From: Phoebastria nigripes
Lineage: Eukaryota > Chordata > Aves > Procellariiformes > Diomedeidae
DNA length: 64,000 nucleotides
Assembly (NCBI GenBank): GCA_035582835.1
Contig: JAYKAV010002950.1
Coordinates: forward strand, 390,514 to 454,513
Direction of reading: 5' to 3'
The translations under genes were made by a program, and so were the position numbers. This document shows, in pieces, positions 1 to 12,650 of this stretch (within the stretch, counting starts at the first letter, position 1; the number at the start of each line of letters is the position of its first letter). A model generated the notes under the pieces. The model searched no databases. It was not told where the DNA came from and was given only the letters and a program-made list of their open reading frames with translations.

Positions 1-2661
1 ATGCAGCACGCAGCAATTCACAAGGAGAACGCAAAATTCCCTTTCCCAGCCACCTCCATCAATCTGCCGACCATTCTGCAAGGCTGCAACCTAGATGGGA
101 GCAACATCATGTCAGCCTCCCGAAGTATAGCCACCAGAAATCATCGTATCACCGAAAGGGCTCTTTGCTGGGGGGAGAAGGGGAGGAGGTGAACGGGAGG
201 AAGCCCACCTGCTGCAAGCCCCATGGCTGCACGACGTATGGCTGCTGGGTGTATGGGGAATACATGGCCCCCAGCAGGCAAAATCCTGGTTGAGCTAGGC
301 TGCACCCTGCAGTGCAGAAGACTAATATTGCAGAGACCGTGGCAATATTGGCACTTACTACTTTTGTTGTAAGCTGGTACCGAACAAGTATGCTGTGCAC
401 AAAGCAGCACGACTCTTTATAAAGCTGTTGTAACTTTCCAAAGTAAAAAAACTCATATAAAAACTACAGGTACTATCTGTTCTTGTCTAACTTTTATATC
501 TCTAGCTGGTGGTCTTTGGATTTGTGTTTTTACTTAAAGAATTCGTCTTCAGAATACNGTCCATACAGTTCAATGGCAAATGGAACGGCATTTATTCAAG
601 CTTCTCTAACATACAAGCATCACAATGAAGACGACAGTATTTCTTTGTATACAAAGGAAAATAAAAACAACAAATCCAATTTTTTTAGTCTCTTTTGAGG
701 ACACGTACATGTCTGAGCCCAAATCCTAAATCTTATAATCTCTTTGGAAGGGTTACATCAGAGCTTCTAATCTTATTTGCAGAATACTCCCACATCTACA
801 GTTCACTTAAACACATTAAAATTCTAAATGGGAAAGTCAAGAAAAGGTGATTTTTATCACCAAACTCTTTCTGCGATAGTACTTACAATCTTTAAAGTAC
901 AATGTATCCATCTCCAACATACTTTTGTAGGCTATCAAGACAAAATAGCTTGGCTGGCTTTTTTTTTTTTTTTTTCAGAAGCAACAAGGCAAAAACCTGA
1001 CCCACATCACTATCAGTAGTAAAAATTCCCACGATTCTACCTACATGAATTTTTTTTCACAGAATGTCCTTTAAACCACCTCAGAATTTACTTAAATGAA
1101 AGTCTCACCTCATACTTCTAAGGTGAGAGCTTATTAAATGAAATGCCATTAACGTTTTGTGCCTTTTTAATTTCATACTTAAGTTAACATAACATTGGCA
1201 TTAGATTTTGTCCATAAAGAAGTGACCTAAGACACTGGTAGAAGTCAACGAAAATGCACACAGTATTTTGCCAATCCAGCTACCTAATATTTTTTTATCT
1301 GCAATTGTTTGTGTTACTGCGTTTCACATACAATCTGTTCTGGAATAATGCAAGGCAGAGAGCACTAGCTGAACAAAACCATCCACATAAAAGTATTATT
1401 TTTTGTTTCCTTCTCAGACATTACAATAAAAAATGGATGTAGAACCAGATTAGCCCATTTGTTCAGCTAATAATTATTTCTTATTAAATTCAAAAAAGTT
1501 TAATGTCTGGCTAATCTTGAGTGAAAGCCCTAATCAAACTTTTTGTTGTCTCTTTCTCCCAGCATCTGAAGAGTGCTTAAAAGTAAACAGAAATGATGGA
1601 AAGGGAATCCCTATAGCAGAAATTAAAGAATAAAATACAGGGATTAACCTCCAGCCTTATGTGCCTTTATCTCTTCTCTGCCTTGCAACCAAAGGGAGAC
1701 TGTTTAACCATTAAAAAAGATTAAAGGTATTAATTAGACTAAGAGATAGAAACCTATCACCCTTCTGTCAGAGCAGACCAGAAATAAACCTTCTTCCAGA
1801 TAAAAAAAAAATCTATAATTTTAGAGTTTGGTCAAAACAAAAGTCCTGTTGATCAGCTTTCTATATTCCTATTGTTGTCTAAAATATTAAANAAATGAGC
1901 CTGAAATTGAATAAACATTTTGATGAATTTGTGTATGAGGGGCAGAGCCACTACTTCCTCCTCATATCAAAGTAGCAGCACTACGCACAAACAAATATAA
2001 TTCTGTTGGGATTTCATAAATCTATGTAAATAAAACAATGGAAGAAGATTAACAGACAGCCCCCAGCAGTGGAACTCTGAATTGCCTTTTTTTTTTCTCC
2101 CAAAAATGAAGAAACTACACAGTACATTTAAATTATGTAGAAAATATTTTAAATGCCTTTTGCAGCAGAAACAGATATTATATCAAACTGCAGCTATATG
2201 CCATGTCTAAGGACAGATTAGACATCTTTTAGAGTCAGTTGTCAGTAGAAGATTACAAAATATTATTCAAGACAGAAGACGACTGGCAGAAGAGAGTATA
2301 CTTTTATCCAGGAATAACTCATTTTTGAATTTTTCAGAGTTGTATATGATTCTTTTTTTAAATCTTATGGATTAAAAAAAAATTGCAGCTTTCAGACAGA
2401 CACCCTTAAAAAAAGAATAGATGTTAATAAAATACATTCAACTCATCATGTGTTAAAGGTGACCCTGTTAGAAAAATAGATTATGATGAGGTTGGAAAAT
2501 TATAATGGGCTATATTAAATAGCTCTATTTGAAATATGTTAAAGTCATCTGCTAAACAGCAAATTGAAAAAATTATATTAAAGGTCACAATCAAAGAAAT
2601 ACTTTGAACTCATAGTATTAGTTAGTAAAAGATAAATCACTATTTTACTGAAAAGTGCTTT
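1..2661. other. Non-coding stretch, no gene recognised
   Basis: The first ~420 bases are richer in G and C than what follows and hold a hairpin (242-277). From ~430 on the sequence is AT-rich. A run of about 17 T at 959-975 is followed by CAG and so looks like a splice acceptor, but no coding frame continues from it. Open frames here are at most ~90 codons and carry no recognisable domain. Isolated N calls lie at 558 and 1892. Confidence 0.6.
242..277. repeat. Short hairpin-forming inverted repeat
   Basis: CTGCTGGG (242-249) pairs with CCCAGCAG (270-277). The stem continues inside as TGTAT (250-254) against ATACA (260-264), with a five-base loop and a bulge of about five bases on the 3' side. 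This makes an interrupted stem of about 13 pairs. It is too short for a microRNA precursor. It could be chance or the remnant of a small palindromic repeat. Confidence 0.5.
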
Positions 2662-2685
2662 TATATATATATACACATATACACA
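2662..2685. repeat. TA/CA alternating microsatellite
   Basis: Twenty-four bases alternate strictly between pyrimidine and purine: a (TA)n run passing into CA steps. It is a simple repeat and a likely length-polymorphic site. Confidence 0.8.
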
Positions 2686-2765
2686 AATATTGAACATAGA
2701 CACACAACTCACAAACAAAATATTCATACATAAATACCATTTTACTTTTCCTGACTTAAATCGGT

Positions 2766-2842
2766 CTGTACCTAGAGTAATTACCCTGGGGTAGAGTACA
2801 CTGGATTCACACTGCTCTAAGTAGCAAGAGTTTGGCTCCCAA
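2766..2842 (-). repeat. Diverged relic of an ancient interspersed hairpin-type repeat
   Basis: Read on the minus strand, the segment runs from a GAGCCAAACTC-like end through a TTAGAGCAGTGTGAATCC-like block. It resembles short palindromic interspersed repeats I associate with turtles, crocodilians and birds, whose ends read like GGCCAAATTCTG and whose cores read like TTACACCAGTGTAA. The match is from memory of the pattern only, so no family name is given. Divergence is high and the ends are approximate. Confidence 0.35.
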
Positions 2843-5800
2843 CATTTAATACTTAATACTTATTTACTTATTTAACAGGTAATCAGATAACAATTTCAGA
2901 GAAATTAAAGTAGAAAGAAGCAGAATTCTAGAAGGACTGATTCCAGTGCTCTTTAGCTATTGAATGAATCTCAGTATCTTATGTACATGAAATATCAATA
3001 GCAGAATGGGAATGATCTTTTCTAGATATTTTCATTTCCAAACAAGACAAGCTGTGTTCTCTGAAATCACTTCAGGATAAATTTGAAACTGGAGAAAAAA
3101 AAAATCCAGTTGTGTGGATTTTGTTGGGATGATACTTTCTACAATAAGGATTGGTACCATGGCTTAATTCCCTCATACATTAATCTAAAAATTCAGCAAC
3201 AAATTTCTGCAAAGGTCTTGCTTTAAACATTAAGCAAAATTTTATTAACAGTCAGACAGTACAATAGTGTATTAGCAATTGTAATGAAGGTGTCCAAATC
3301 CTGACATGGTAAAAGGTAGCACACATTTATTTTTTATCTTATAAGGTGATCCTAAAGTGAGTCAGAGGAGACAAATAACTAAATACTGCTGCTGATATGC
3401 AGAGCTGCAAAATAAAAATAAATACTGAAAAACAAAAAAACATTAGTTTCAGGAGTATTAGTCAAACAAGCAATTCTGAAGGTAGATATATTTTGCATGA
3501 GACTTTACAGGCCACATTATGGTTCTTTCATAAGTGCTGTTTTGCTTCCATAGATATGCACAGGATAATGCTTTTGGGTCTCTTACAAGACATTCAGTGT
3601 ATTGAAGCCTCTGACCAAGAGCAGAGTACTGGCACTTGGCGTGATTTCATCTGCGCTGTTTGTCAAGAGCACAAAGTCCAAGAATTTTTATCAATGTTCC
3701 CAACGTTCCCTATAAAAAAAACTTAATTAAAATAACATTTTTTTAAGATTACAAGTCTCTCCATCCAAAGCCAGGATGCCTTCTTCACCTCACCCTTATG
3801 CATTTGCCCGGCCAGTCCCAGCAGCTCCCGCTCTTCTACTGGTGCAGATGGAGGCACTCAGTCTGGTGCTTCGCTCATCTCTCTCTGAAGACACCAGTCC
3901 CACTCTCAACTCCAGAGCCCTTACCCAAAATGGCTTCGTCCCAGTCCCAGCTTCCTTCTGCAGGCTGCCCGTGCTCAGCAAGGGCTCCCTGAGAGCACAT
4001 GGGAACAAGCCCTTTGAGCTCCCAGCCCGGCCCGCTGTGGCCACAGCTGTAACTGGGAGCAAACCCCGCAAGAGCCTCAGGCTCCTCGGTAGCCACGTTG
4101 CTGGTGCAACCCAAGCTTTCTCTAATGACTAAGTGTGAGTGTGCAAACTGCAGTTTTCCAAAGGCACACGAATTGGCCAAACACAAGGCTGGCAAGAGGC
4201 GCAGCCACAAAACAGAGCACAGAAAGCTCCTTTCTGCTAAATGCCTTGCTCCAAAGCAGAGCGATGCTTGAGCTCTTCAAAGGGAAAAGTACCAGAAATT
4301 TCCTTTGTTTTCTTGTATAGGGTTAAAAGGGTATTTCTGCTGCTTCTCAAACCTGCTTACTGAAAATAACCAGAACTTTTTTGAAAGGAATTTCAAGAGA
4401 AAGAGAGAATAAAAGGAACGAAATCTGCTGAAGCAAATCCCCATTAGGGAAAATTTCAACCCACGTAGTTAAAATCTAGCAAAACTTTAGCAAACTGAAA
4501 CACTTTTCATAATATGAAGTGTATCTAATATAAAATATCGAACAATCATAATATGCATACCAAGAAAGACCATGCCACAGTTAAGTACTCCAGCATCTAT
4601 ATTGAACAGCACTCAAGGCAAGGGGATACCTCTAGCACAGATTTGGCTTTGGCTCTCCCTCTAGTACTTGGGGGCCAGGGCAGGGGGTATCACCATGACC
4701 CCAGACAAGGCTACAGCTGTTGAAGAGAGTCCTTAACCAACCTATTTACTATGCAATATGACACCAGCCAGGAATATGTGGATGTCCTCAGATCAATATT
4801 CGTCTGCCCGCCAGCCTGGGCAGCGTTTCTCATGAGTGAGTAGTTCTAGGTGTTACCGCACAAGTCTGAGAGGAAGTTTGCGGGTGAACCAGAAAAGCAG
4901 ATTGCAACACCAGGACCATTTTTAGCATGTAAACAACAGACATCGCAAACATGTCAAAAGCACAATTCAAAAAGAAAATGCACACAGAAAAAGCAGTGAG
5001 CCAAAGTACAAGTGTACTATGTGGAGAGAAGGTTATCAGTGAATCTCTTCCATATTCAGGGGCTTTCTATAGACTTTTTTCTTGTTTTAAAAAAGATCAT
5101 AAAATAAATCAGAGAACACAGAGAAAATGCCTAACTTACTGTAAGATGTACACGAATCTTTTCACTCCACTTAAAATGTGAGAAGCAACTACAATTTTCT
5201 TCCCTGGTATCATAAATACCTCTTTTCTTGATGCCTTTGTGCACTTAGGGCAGTAAGAAGTTATGCCTCCTAAGAAAACTGTAACTTTCTCAAGAAAGAC
5301 CCACTGAAAAATTGATACATGAAAAAGTCTTCCATCCTTCACGCAAACTATGGGCCTTCCTTCATTCTTGTCATAATCATTAGGGGATTTTTTTTTTTGT
5401 CTATGGAACAAGAAGCTTTCCATGTCCAGATCTCATAAAATTTACAAAACTATCCCCTCTCAATTTCACCATCTGTAAAAAGGGAATGGTTGAATTCCAC
5501 CATGTCTTCAGAAGACTATAGAAAATATTTCATATGCAGAGTTAAGGTACAAACCAATTTTTAGCTGTTTGTCTTAAAAGTCAAAACTGAGAATAGCATA
5601 CTGGGGCTGACCTGTAGATAAAATGTTGTTGTGAGATGTCTAGGCAGGGGAAATAGTAGATGAAAATACGTTTTACTTCAGGGATGAAATTTTTTTTAAT
5701 TGTAGGATTATAATGTTAGTTATTTTAACCTCTGTCTCAACATTCAAAATAAGAAAGACATTTTGTATGTCATTATGTACATATTCAGCTAGAAGATCAA

Positions 5801-6193
5801 AAAAATTTGATCTGATTTTTTAAATTTCAGAGAGAAACAAACAAACACAGCTGAACAGACTTTCACGCATTTTTAGTGGGAATATACAAAGGCTGCAAAC
5901 TTGCTGTGCCTCGGTCCAAAGCAAATTAAAATGGTCGAGTTACTACAGAAAATACTCAAAACAAGGTTGGTAATGCATGTTCTAAAGGAATGTGGGCTCT
6001 GGTGGTGACACTGACTGCCTCTGTAATAATGTATTTCAAATGATTTAGCTGACTAAGTGCTTCAAAGAACACAAGAAAATATCATTTTTGAAGCTCTGCT
6101 TCAGCTGAGCATTTTAGGTGAATGTAGCTTCCAAAGCATTTTAGATGGCTTTCCTTTCCAGACTGAGATGATCAAAGAATTTGACACATAGAA
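2843..6193. other. Non-coding stretch, no gene recognised
   Basis: AT-rich sequence with open frames of about 110-120 codons at 3397-3726 and 3776-4132, neither with recognisable motifs. The part at 3776-4260 is locally richer in C and G and open in several frames at once, which points to composition rather than coding. A G-rich patch at about 4669-4688 has only three clean G-runs. A faint SINE-like trace lies at 5440-5492. Confidence 0.6.
5440..5492 (+). repeat. Possible MIR-like SINE trace
   Basis: The stretch reads CTCAATTTCACCATCTGTAA followed by an AAGGGAATGG-like block. This resembles the conserved MIR segment read as 'cagtttcctcatctgtaaaatggg'. Only about 50 bases are recognisable, so it may be a very old fragment or a chance match. 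Confidence 0.3.
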
Positions 6194-6288
6194 AGCCTGA
6201 CTCCTCCTTCACATGCNCTGGTATAACAGTGTTGATTTCAGCGCTGTTACTCCTGTTTTAACAGTGCACATGAGAGGAGAATCAGGCT
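6194..6288. repeat. Long imperfect inverted repeat (hairpin element relic)
   Basis: The left arm (about 6194-6230) begins AGCCTGACTCCTCCTT and ends near TATAACAG. The right arm (about 6252-6288) is its near reverse complement, ending GAGAGGAGAATCAGGCT. With small gaps most of the ~37 bases of each arm pair across a ~20-base centre. An ambiguous base (6217) sits in the left arm. The layout suits a relic of an old palindromic non-autonomous repeat. A 17-base block, 6221-6237, recurs in reverse orientation at 55579-55595. Confidence 0.65.
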
Positions 6289-8330
6289 CAGCATGTGTAA
6301 TATCCCACCAGCATGCTTTATATTCCTGTTCGCCATCCTGTTGATGTATGAGCTACTGCATGGTTCTCAGAGGGCCATTGACTTTTGAATCAAAATGATG
6401 ATACGATTGTTCTGCTGCATTTGCATGTTCTTGCACCTTCTAAATTTAAATGAAAACAGCACCCACCCACAAGAAAGAAAGGCAGCAGCGTTTTTTAAAC
6501 ATGAAAAGTAGAATGAATCCGTTCTAATTGTAATCAAATATTCACGTGACTTAATCACATTGCTATTGTCCTACATGATAAGCTTAACTGCAGCATACAA
6601 ACTACAGAATATGAACACTCAAGAAATTTCCTAAATCCTGACTATATTCCTCTAGAACTTCCTTCTTTCTCTGATCCCCTGCTTTATATCATGGGCAAAT
6701 GCCCAGCTGACCAGCCCTTCAGACGAATGACCTGGCTCTTCAAACAAGGTTGTAGGAGAACTACAAGCTCTCATTTCACTCTGCCTCCCTTAGATCCTAT
6801 GGGGAGGACTCCAGTTGGTCAAAACCTGCTCCCAGTTTCCTCTTCTCCTGCCAGTGACGCTTCTAATGGTGTCTCAAGCTCACCCTTCTGCTGACATGTG
6901 CAGACCCAGGAGCAAACCAAACCCTGCACTGTGACCATTCCCAAGCTACCAGAAAAAGCAAACTAAGCGTAAGTAGTATCTGCTCAGCTCTGGAAGTGCT
7001 GTGCCTGTGAGCTCTTCAAGCTGCAGACAATTGATAACAATGGGATTTAATTGTGTTTAAAAAGAGTGCAGCTATCTATGATCAGCAGGTACAGTAGAGA
7101 GATTCAAATTCAAATTTATACCAGTGCACCTTTGTGAAAATGTACATCAACCTATGTGTGTGCAAGACAGTCTTAGGAAAAGAGCTTATTCTTAAACCTA
7201 ATTCTAGGTCAATGGACCTTAGTTCATGTGAACAGTATCATTTTAACAATAACCTGGATTTATTGCCCTAGAAATACAATATTAATAAACATCAGTGATG
7301 AATCTGATAGTGCATTCAGAACTGCTAGCTGATCACATTTAGTTACCAGAGAACATTTCACTATGTTATGGAGGAAGGGCTGGACTATCTATTAATTTAA
7401 AATGTCTTTTTTTTTCCTTCTCCTCCCAGGATTTTGGAGCACCTGAATTTAAATGTTGGCACAGCCTGTCATGCACAAAATCTTGGCAGTTGTCTACGCT
7501 GTGCAATAGAGATATTTAACTTAATATAAACAACAATATTGCAACATTTCAAAATGCTTATGTATTTTTTTATTGTCTTGTCCCCCTCTGTTTACATACG
7601 TTCTCGTACAGTCTGTCATCAATAGAAATTTGCCAGGTTTCAGGACAGGGTTTATACTAGTACTTGCTCTACCTTATGAAATGAAAAGCAGCAAGAAATA
7701 GTCTGGCACAGATGTACAAAAGCCATTTATAGGTTCCACCTTAAGATCTGATTTGGTGCAGCTCCATAAAAACCAAATGCACATCCCAGGCCAATAGGCC
7801 ATCTCATTTTCAATTATCACGAAGCCAGATTAAGTGCCCTGTCAGCTTTTTCAGCCCCACAGTTCCAACAAAGCCTCTTCCTATCAAGGTAAACTGCTGC
7901 AGTTGCCGCCCTAACCCTAGGCCACTTATTGTTATGCTTTTTAATTTAAAAACTAAATAGAAGTTCCTCATGCAAACATTTGCCAAACGGGATAAGATTG
8001 CCTTCAAAAATGGTTTTCTATAGGGAGGCTTCTGAAGTTACTGGAATAAGNTTTGGGCTATATTTCTTTACCTACTTACTTACCCTTAAGAGAGCCCTAT
8101 GTGCATCCTAGAAGCACTGGGAGAAGAGATCATTATGCTAGTCTAATCTAATGCTCTGTTATTTTTTGTTTTCAATTGCCAAATATTATTCCCTTCCATT
8201 GTTTTTAAATATGACATGAAATTATCTGTATCTGTGACGTTTTTTCCACAGATCACTGTGTCCAGTTGATAAGGCAGAATTTGACAAACAGGCTGTGTAT
8301 TACTCTTTCTGCCATTGGCTTCTTAAATGT
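6289..8330. other. Non-coding stretch, no gene recognised
   Basis: No open frame longer than ~70 codons and no recognisable motif. A GATTCAAATTCAAATTTATA block followed by CCAGTG near 7090-7122 weakly recalls the ancient hairpin-repeat core but is too short to call. One N at 8051. Confidence 0.6.
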
Positions 8331-8452
8331 CTTACGACAAGTGATTTAACCTCCCTGAGATACAGTCCCCCTATCTGTACAATGGGAATACTGTTACTGA
8401 TCTGCTTTCTTAAATTCTTTGATGAAAACACTGTGTAAGAAGTAAGTATTAA
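8331..8452 (+). repeat. MIR-like SINE relic
   Basis: The segment follows the order of a MIR/CORE-SINE 3' half: a 'caagtgatttaacctccctgag' block, then CCCCCTATCTGTACAATGGG, and finally a TTCTTTGATGAAAACACTGTG-like block leading to AAGTAAGTATTA. The same order ('cacttaacctctctg', 'ctgtaaaatggg', 'gatgaaaggcgctatataagtgcaaagtatta') is typical of old MIR-type copies in amniotes. Divergence is high, as expected of an ancient insertion. The 5' boundary is uncertain. Confidence 0.65.
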
Positions 8453-8824
8453 CAGGATTAATAGCCTTTAAGGGACAGAACTGACTAGTCTGAGCTCCTG
8501 TATATTGTAGGCCATGGTATATCCTGCCGGTTTTATTTGTGCTGAGCCCAAGACCCTGTGTTAGACAGCTATCTGAGGACTTCGAAGGACACAGAACCTA
8601 ACATATCCTTGGAAGTTTGTTCCAGAGCTTATTAACACCCTACTTCTACCCTGTTATTAATCTGTATCTCACACTAATCTGAATTCATGCTAAACCCAAG
8701 CGAAATCATTAGTTCTCACCTATCCTTTTTTCTGCCAGATTAAAGGCCTCTTTTGTACCTGGTATTTTCTCCTTGCCAACCTCCTTACACAGTGTAATGA
8801 AGTAATTTCTCAGTCTTTTTTAGG

Positions 8825-8841
8825 TATTATTATTATTATTA
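8825..8841. repeat. Short (TAT)n microsatellite
   Basis: Seventeen bases of perfect TAT trinucleotide repeat, ending four bases before an octamer motif ATGCAAAT (8845-8852). Confidence 0.75.
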
Positions 8842-11800
8842 CTAATGCAAATGGAGTCAGACTGAAAATCTCAGCCTGAACACTGAAATCCTGTGCTTAA
8901 ATATGAAAGGAGAATAGCATAGGGTGCTGGCTCTCCTGCAGTGCCCTGCCAATGTTCTTTAATCTTGATCAGGAAAGACCACCTGCAAGGCTAAGCTGAT
9001 AGTCTCATTCTTCCTGTCCATTCATTCCTGGGTCGCTGAGCTCAGTCTGCCAACATGGGTATCAATTAGTGCAAAAAACATCATCAGAATTTCAATTAAG
9101 CTGTGCTGGTGTCCCTGCATTTAAAGCACTGTTGTCAAAATTGTGCAAATTGAGACAAAAAAGCTATGGTCTGTAATTAAGTCTGTCCTTTTTTATCCTG
9201 AGATCAAGTATCTTTCTAAAAAAAAAAAGAAGAAAAAATTAAATGACTTTCAAAACATTGGGGAAAAAAACATAGGACAGTCAAAGATGTTGTTATTCCT
9301 CTGACTCAAACACATCTTTTATTTTTAAATGACATTTCACAGGCCATTAGTTCATAATGTGAACTACTGCCTTTGGACATTAAGAGTAATAAAAAATCCT
9401 TCTGCAGAGAAACTCATGTTCAGGTTACTTTTCTTCTTAAAAAGATTTTTAATTTGTGGACTTTGCGTGCAATTGTCACAGAGATACCCTTGCAGTGATT
9501 TGCTCTGGCTTGCTTTGAAACAGAAAAATGTTTAGGTGAGGCATGTGCATAGATAGAAATGCTGATGAAGGCCAAGATACATAAAATTGCACAGAAATAT
9601 TTATACTAAATATGGGCAAATCTAAACATTTTTCTGTCTAGCTGAACCTGAATGTGATTTCTGAATCTAGAAATGAGGTGGATGTCCCCCTATATTTAGC
9701 TGCACAACATGCTGAGGTCTGCCAGTTCCTCATACTATAAAAGGTCAGACCCACCACACAGTCCCTTTCCTGAGTGTTTATATTCATGCAACAAAACAGC
9801 TTCTCCAAATGTGTAAATTTACAGTTTAACAAAGACCGGTTCTGACTCCATTCTTGCCAGAACTCACACTAAGAATTGCATTTCTGGGGGATTCAACATC
9901 AAAATCTCACATGAGGTAGACTGGCGGTAAATGGCTCTAGCGGCTGACTCATTGTCCTCCATGCGGTCACCTCGCAGACAGTCCAAATTCCAATATTTAG
10001 TTTTGTTCTTACTGATTACCTGACATGTAAACCCAAGTACAAGTGAAACAAGTACTGTTCCTCTAAATAGCTTAAGATACAGTTTTTTAAGGGTTAGTAG
10101 ATTAGTTTTTAAACACATAAGTTGGTTTGTGGGAGAACACTGGTCTCTTTAGTCTATATCTTAACAACATGGCCCTTCTTCTTCCTTTTGATAAAACTTT
10201 GTGTCTATATTGTAGAACAAAAATGTGGAAATTCGCTTTACAATTGGACTTAATTTTTGACATCTTTGCATCTTTGCTTTTGCTAGTTTGCCAGAACATT
10301 GGGCTACTGCTATCATATTATCACAGCATCTCAGCTACTTGTCAGGAAACATCATATCCTGGAAAATAATGAGTTTCAAAATAAAGATGAANGGAAATTT
10401 GCTTCTAAAAAGCCTTTCAGTGGATGCATTCTTTACTTTGGAAAAATTGTGTTTCAGTGGCTCTCCTTGGTATCCCACATAGGTAAGATGTCACAAATGC
10501 CGAATCTGATGATTTTCATTACAGTGTTTCTGCCAGACATCTTGGGGAAATTTTTAGAGGCCACTTTTTGGAGGGACTCAAGTTTCACCCACTTGTGTAT
10601 CAGGTTTTCAGACAGTTTCTTGCTCAAGCTCTATGTTTGCTGTGCAGGAAAGTTACAGAATCCTCAGACCTTACAAAGAAAAATGACAGATTTTAACAAA
10701 NGTAGCAAATCCAGCTCCCTGGCTACAGAACCATACGTATATAGATTCTGTATATCCTTAAATATACACTTCTCCAAATTATTGGGAATAAACCTACATA
10801 AGAAAAATAAAAGTTAAGATTGAAAAACATGTTGACATAGTAAATAAAGTTTATAGAATGTAGATTAATAACACAAAAGCTAAGATTTGTATCCCAGGAA
10901 ACTTGCCATTTATAGTATAAAATAAGGCTCAGCCTTTCAGACCAAGGGTTGATAGCGCTCCACCAATTACGAGTAAACATTTCAATTTCAAGAACCTGAA
11001 GGAAATGTTGAGTCTATATTCTACTAGCGTGATCCATAAGGAGCTCCCCCATGATAGCTGTCTGGTTGTATCAATAGTTTTTGCTGTTTTGCTAGTAAGG
11101 CAATCTTACAGACTTTTAAGTTAGTATTGGAAAGGACACAAGCATTTTTGAACAAAACATGAGAAACCAACCACTAAAACCAGGCATAAATTATTTAGTA
11201 GAATATGTAAGACCCAACTTCCTGCATTTTAGGATTTCTGAGTAAATTTCATGTTTTCTAAGGAACTACATAAGGGCCGGAAGAGAGCTGTCAGCTATGT
11301 ACTGTGGTTCAAGGCGGCTGATAATTACATTTACTGTCTCTCAAAGGGGACAGAGCACTGTCCGAGCACCCGGACGCAGAGGTGAGAACCACAGATGTGA
11401 ACCATGGATGCAGAAGACAAGAAATTTGAACTCTGAGGCTACATAAAGACACTTTTGCATGACTTCTTTGCATTTATGGTGTTACTGTGTTCTGGGTCAT
11501 TAAATGGAGTGAACAAAGAGAATATCCACAAAACTGTGCCAACCTTCCAGATTTCCACATGGAAATCTGACCAGGCATTCAAGCAGCTTTAACCTCTGCC
11601 AAGACCTCTCAAGAGCTCTAGGATCTTCAGCCAACAGTTTACAAAGGACAGAGATGGAAGGGGGCTGCAGAGGGGGGATTGATAGCTGAACGGCACCAAA
11701 GCTTTCAGAAAGATACCAAAGTATATCTTAGCTCTTGCACATTTCATTTAATTCTTAGATGCAAACCTTTCTTATCATAAAACCATCTCACTCTGTAAAG

Positions 11801-12629
11801 CACATATAACAGCCTGTCATCAAGTGGAACCTCCCTAATCCACATCTTGGCCTCATTCCTCAGCTTCGCTGTAGCCAGATTTCACTGTGCTGTGGCCAGA
11901 CACAAAGTGGCCAAGGCCCAGATTTGAAAGCCAACAGCAGGAGAACCACAGGAGCGCAGGGGATGCCTCTGGTGGCACACTCAGCAAAATGGAAGGATGA
12001 ATTTCTATCCACCTCCAATGCCCCAAACAATGAAACAGGTGTCTCTGGGGCAACATGGTGAGTGCAAATTATACTCAGCTCTGGAAGAAATAACTTTTGC
12101 CTTTGAACAACTTCAGATACATAACCAAAAGGGAGCTAGCACAAATCTTTCGGCATAATCTGAGATCAAAATACAAAACTCTTAACAGCATGGGGCATCA
12201 CATGTGTTTGAGAAACCCCCTATCAAGCTTCAGTTCAATAAACTGATGAATGGATTACAGTGATATAGCTGTATGGAGGCCCTTTTTTCCTCTTTGACAA
12301 GTATGTTGCTGCTAATATTCTGCATGCTAATAGCTGACAGCCGGCTTCATACTGCTTAATGAAACAGGCAGGACCCAGACTCCTAGGGCCCAGCGCCCGC
12401 CAGGCTATGCCACATAATCTGTAGCTGACAGGAAGAATCTGGCAGCTATGTTCCCCCACTGATCATTTTATCTTTAATCCAATTTTAAAGATACAGTTTA
12501 TTTAGTGAAAACTTTTTCATTTTATGCAACAGGAGTAAAATCTTAGTTTTTACCATGGGGAAAGCATATAGGCACATGGAGGATGTTTGGAGGGGCATCN
12601 TCTCAAATATTACAATTCAGGCACGCGAA

Positions 12630-12650
12630 GTATGTGTACGTATGTGTATA
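12630..12650. repeat. Short alternating purine-pyrimidine tract with duplicated unit
   Basis: GTATGTGTAC is followed directly by GTATGTGTAT, giving two near-identical 10-base units and 21 bases of strict purine-pyrimidine alternation. It is a simple-sequence feature. Confidence 0.65.

Noticed and set aside
959..978. Polypyrimidine run plus CAG resembling a splice acceptor
   Set aside because: The frame downstream closes quickly and no donor or coding signal supports an exon.
3776..4210. Overlapping frames of 111-118 codons on both strands
   Set aside because: Simultaneous openness on both strands reflects local base composition. No motif or splice structure was seen.
10299..10817. 172-codon open frame, the longest outside CR1
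   Set aside because: No recognisable domain, two N-containing codons, and a length expected by chance in 64 kb of AT-rich DNA read in six frames.
11964..11979. CTCF-like core (minus strand CCACCAGAGG)
   Set aside because: It matches about 10 of 12 core positions only, and a single partial match is not informative.
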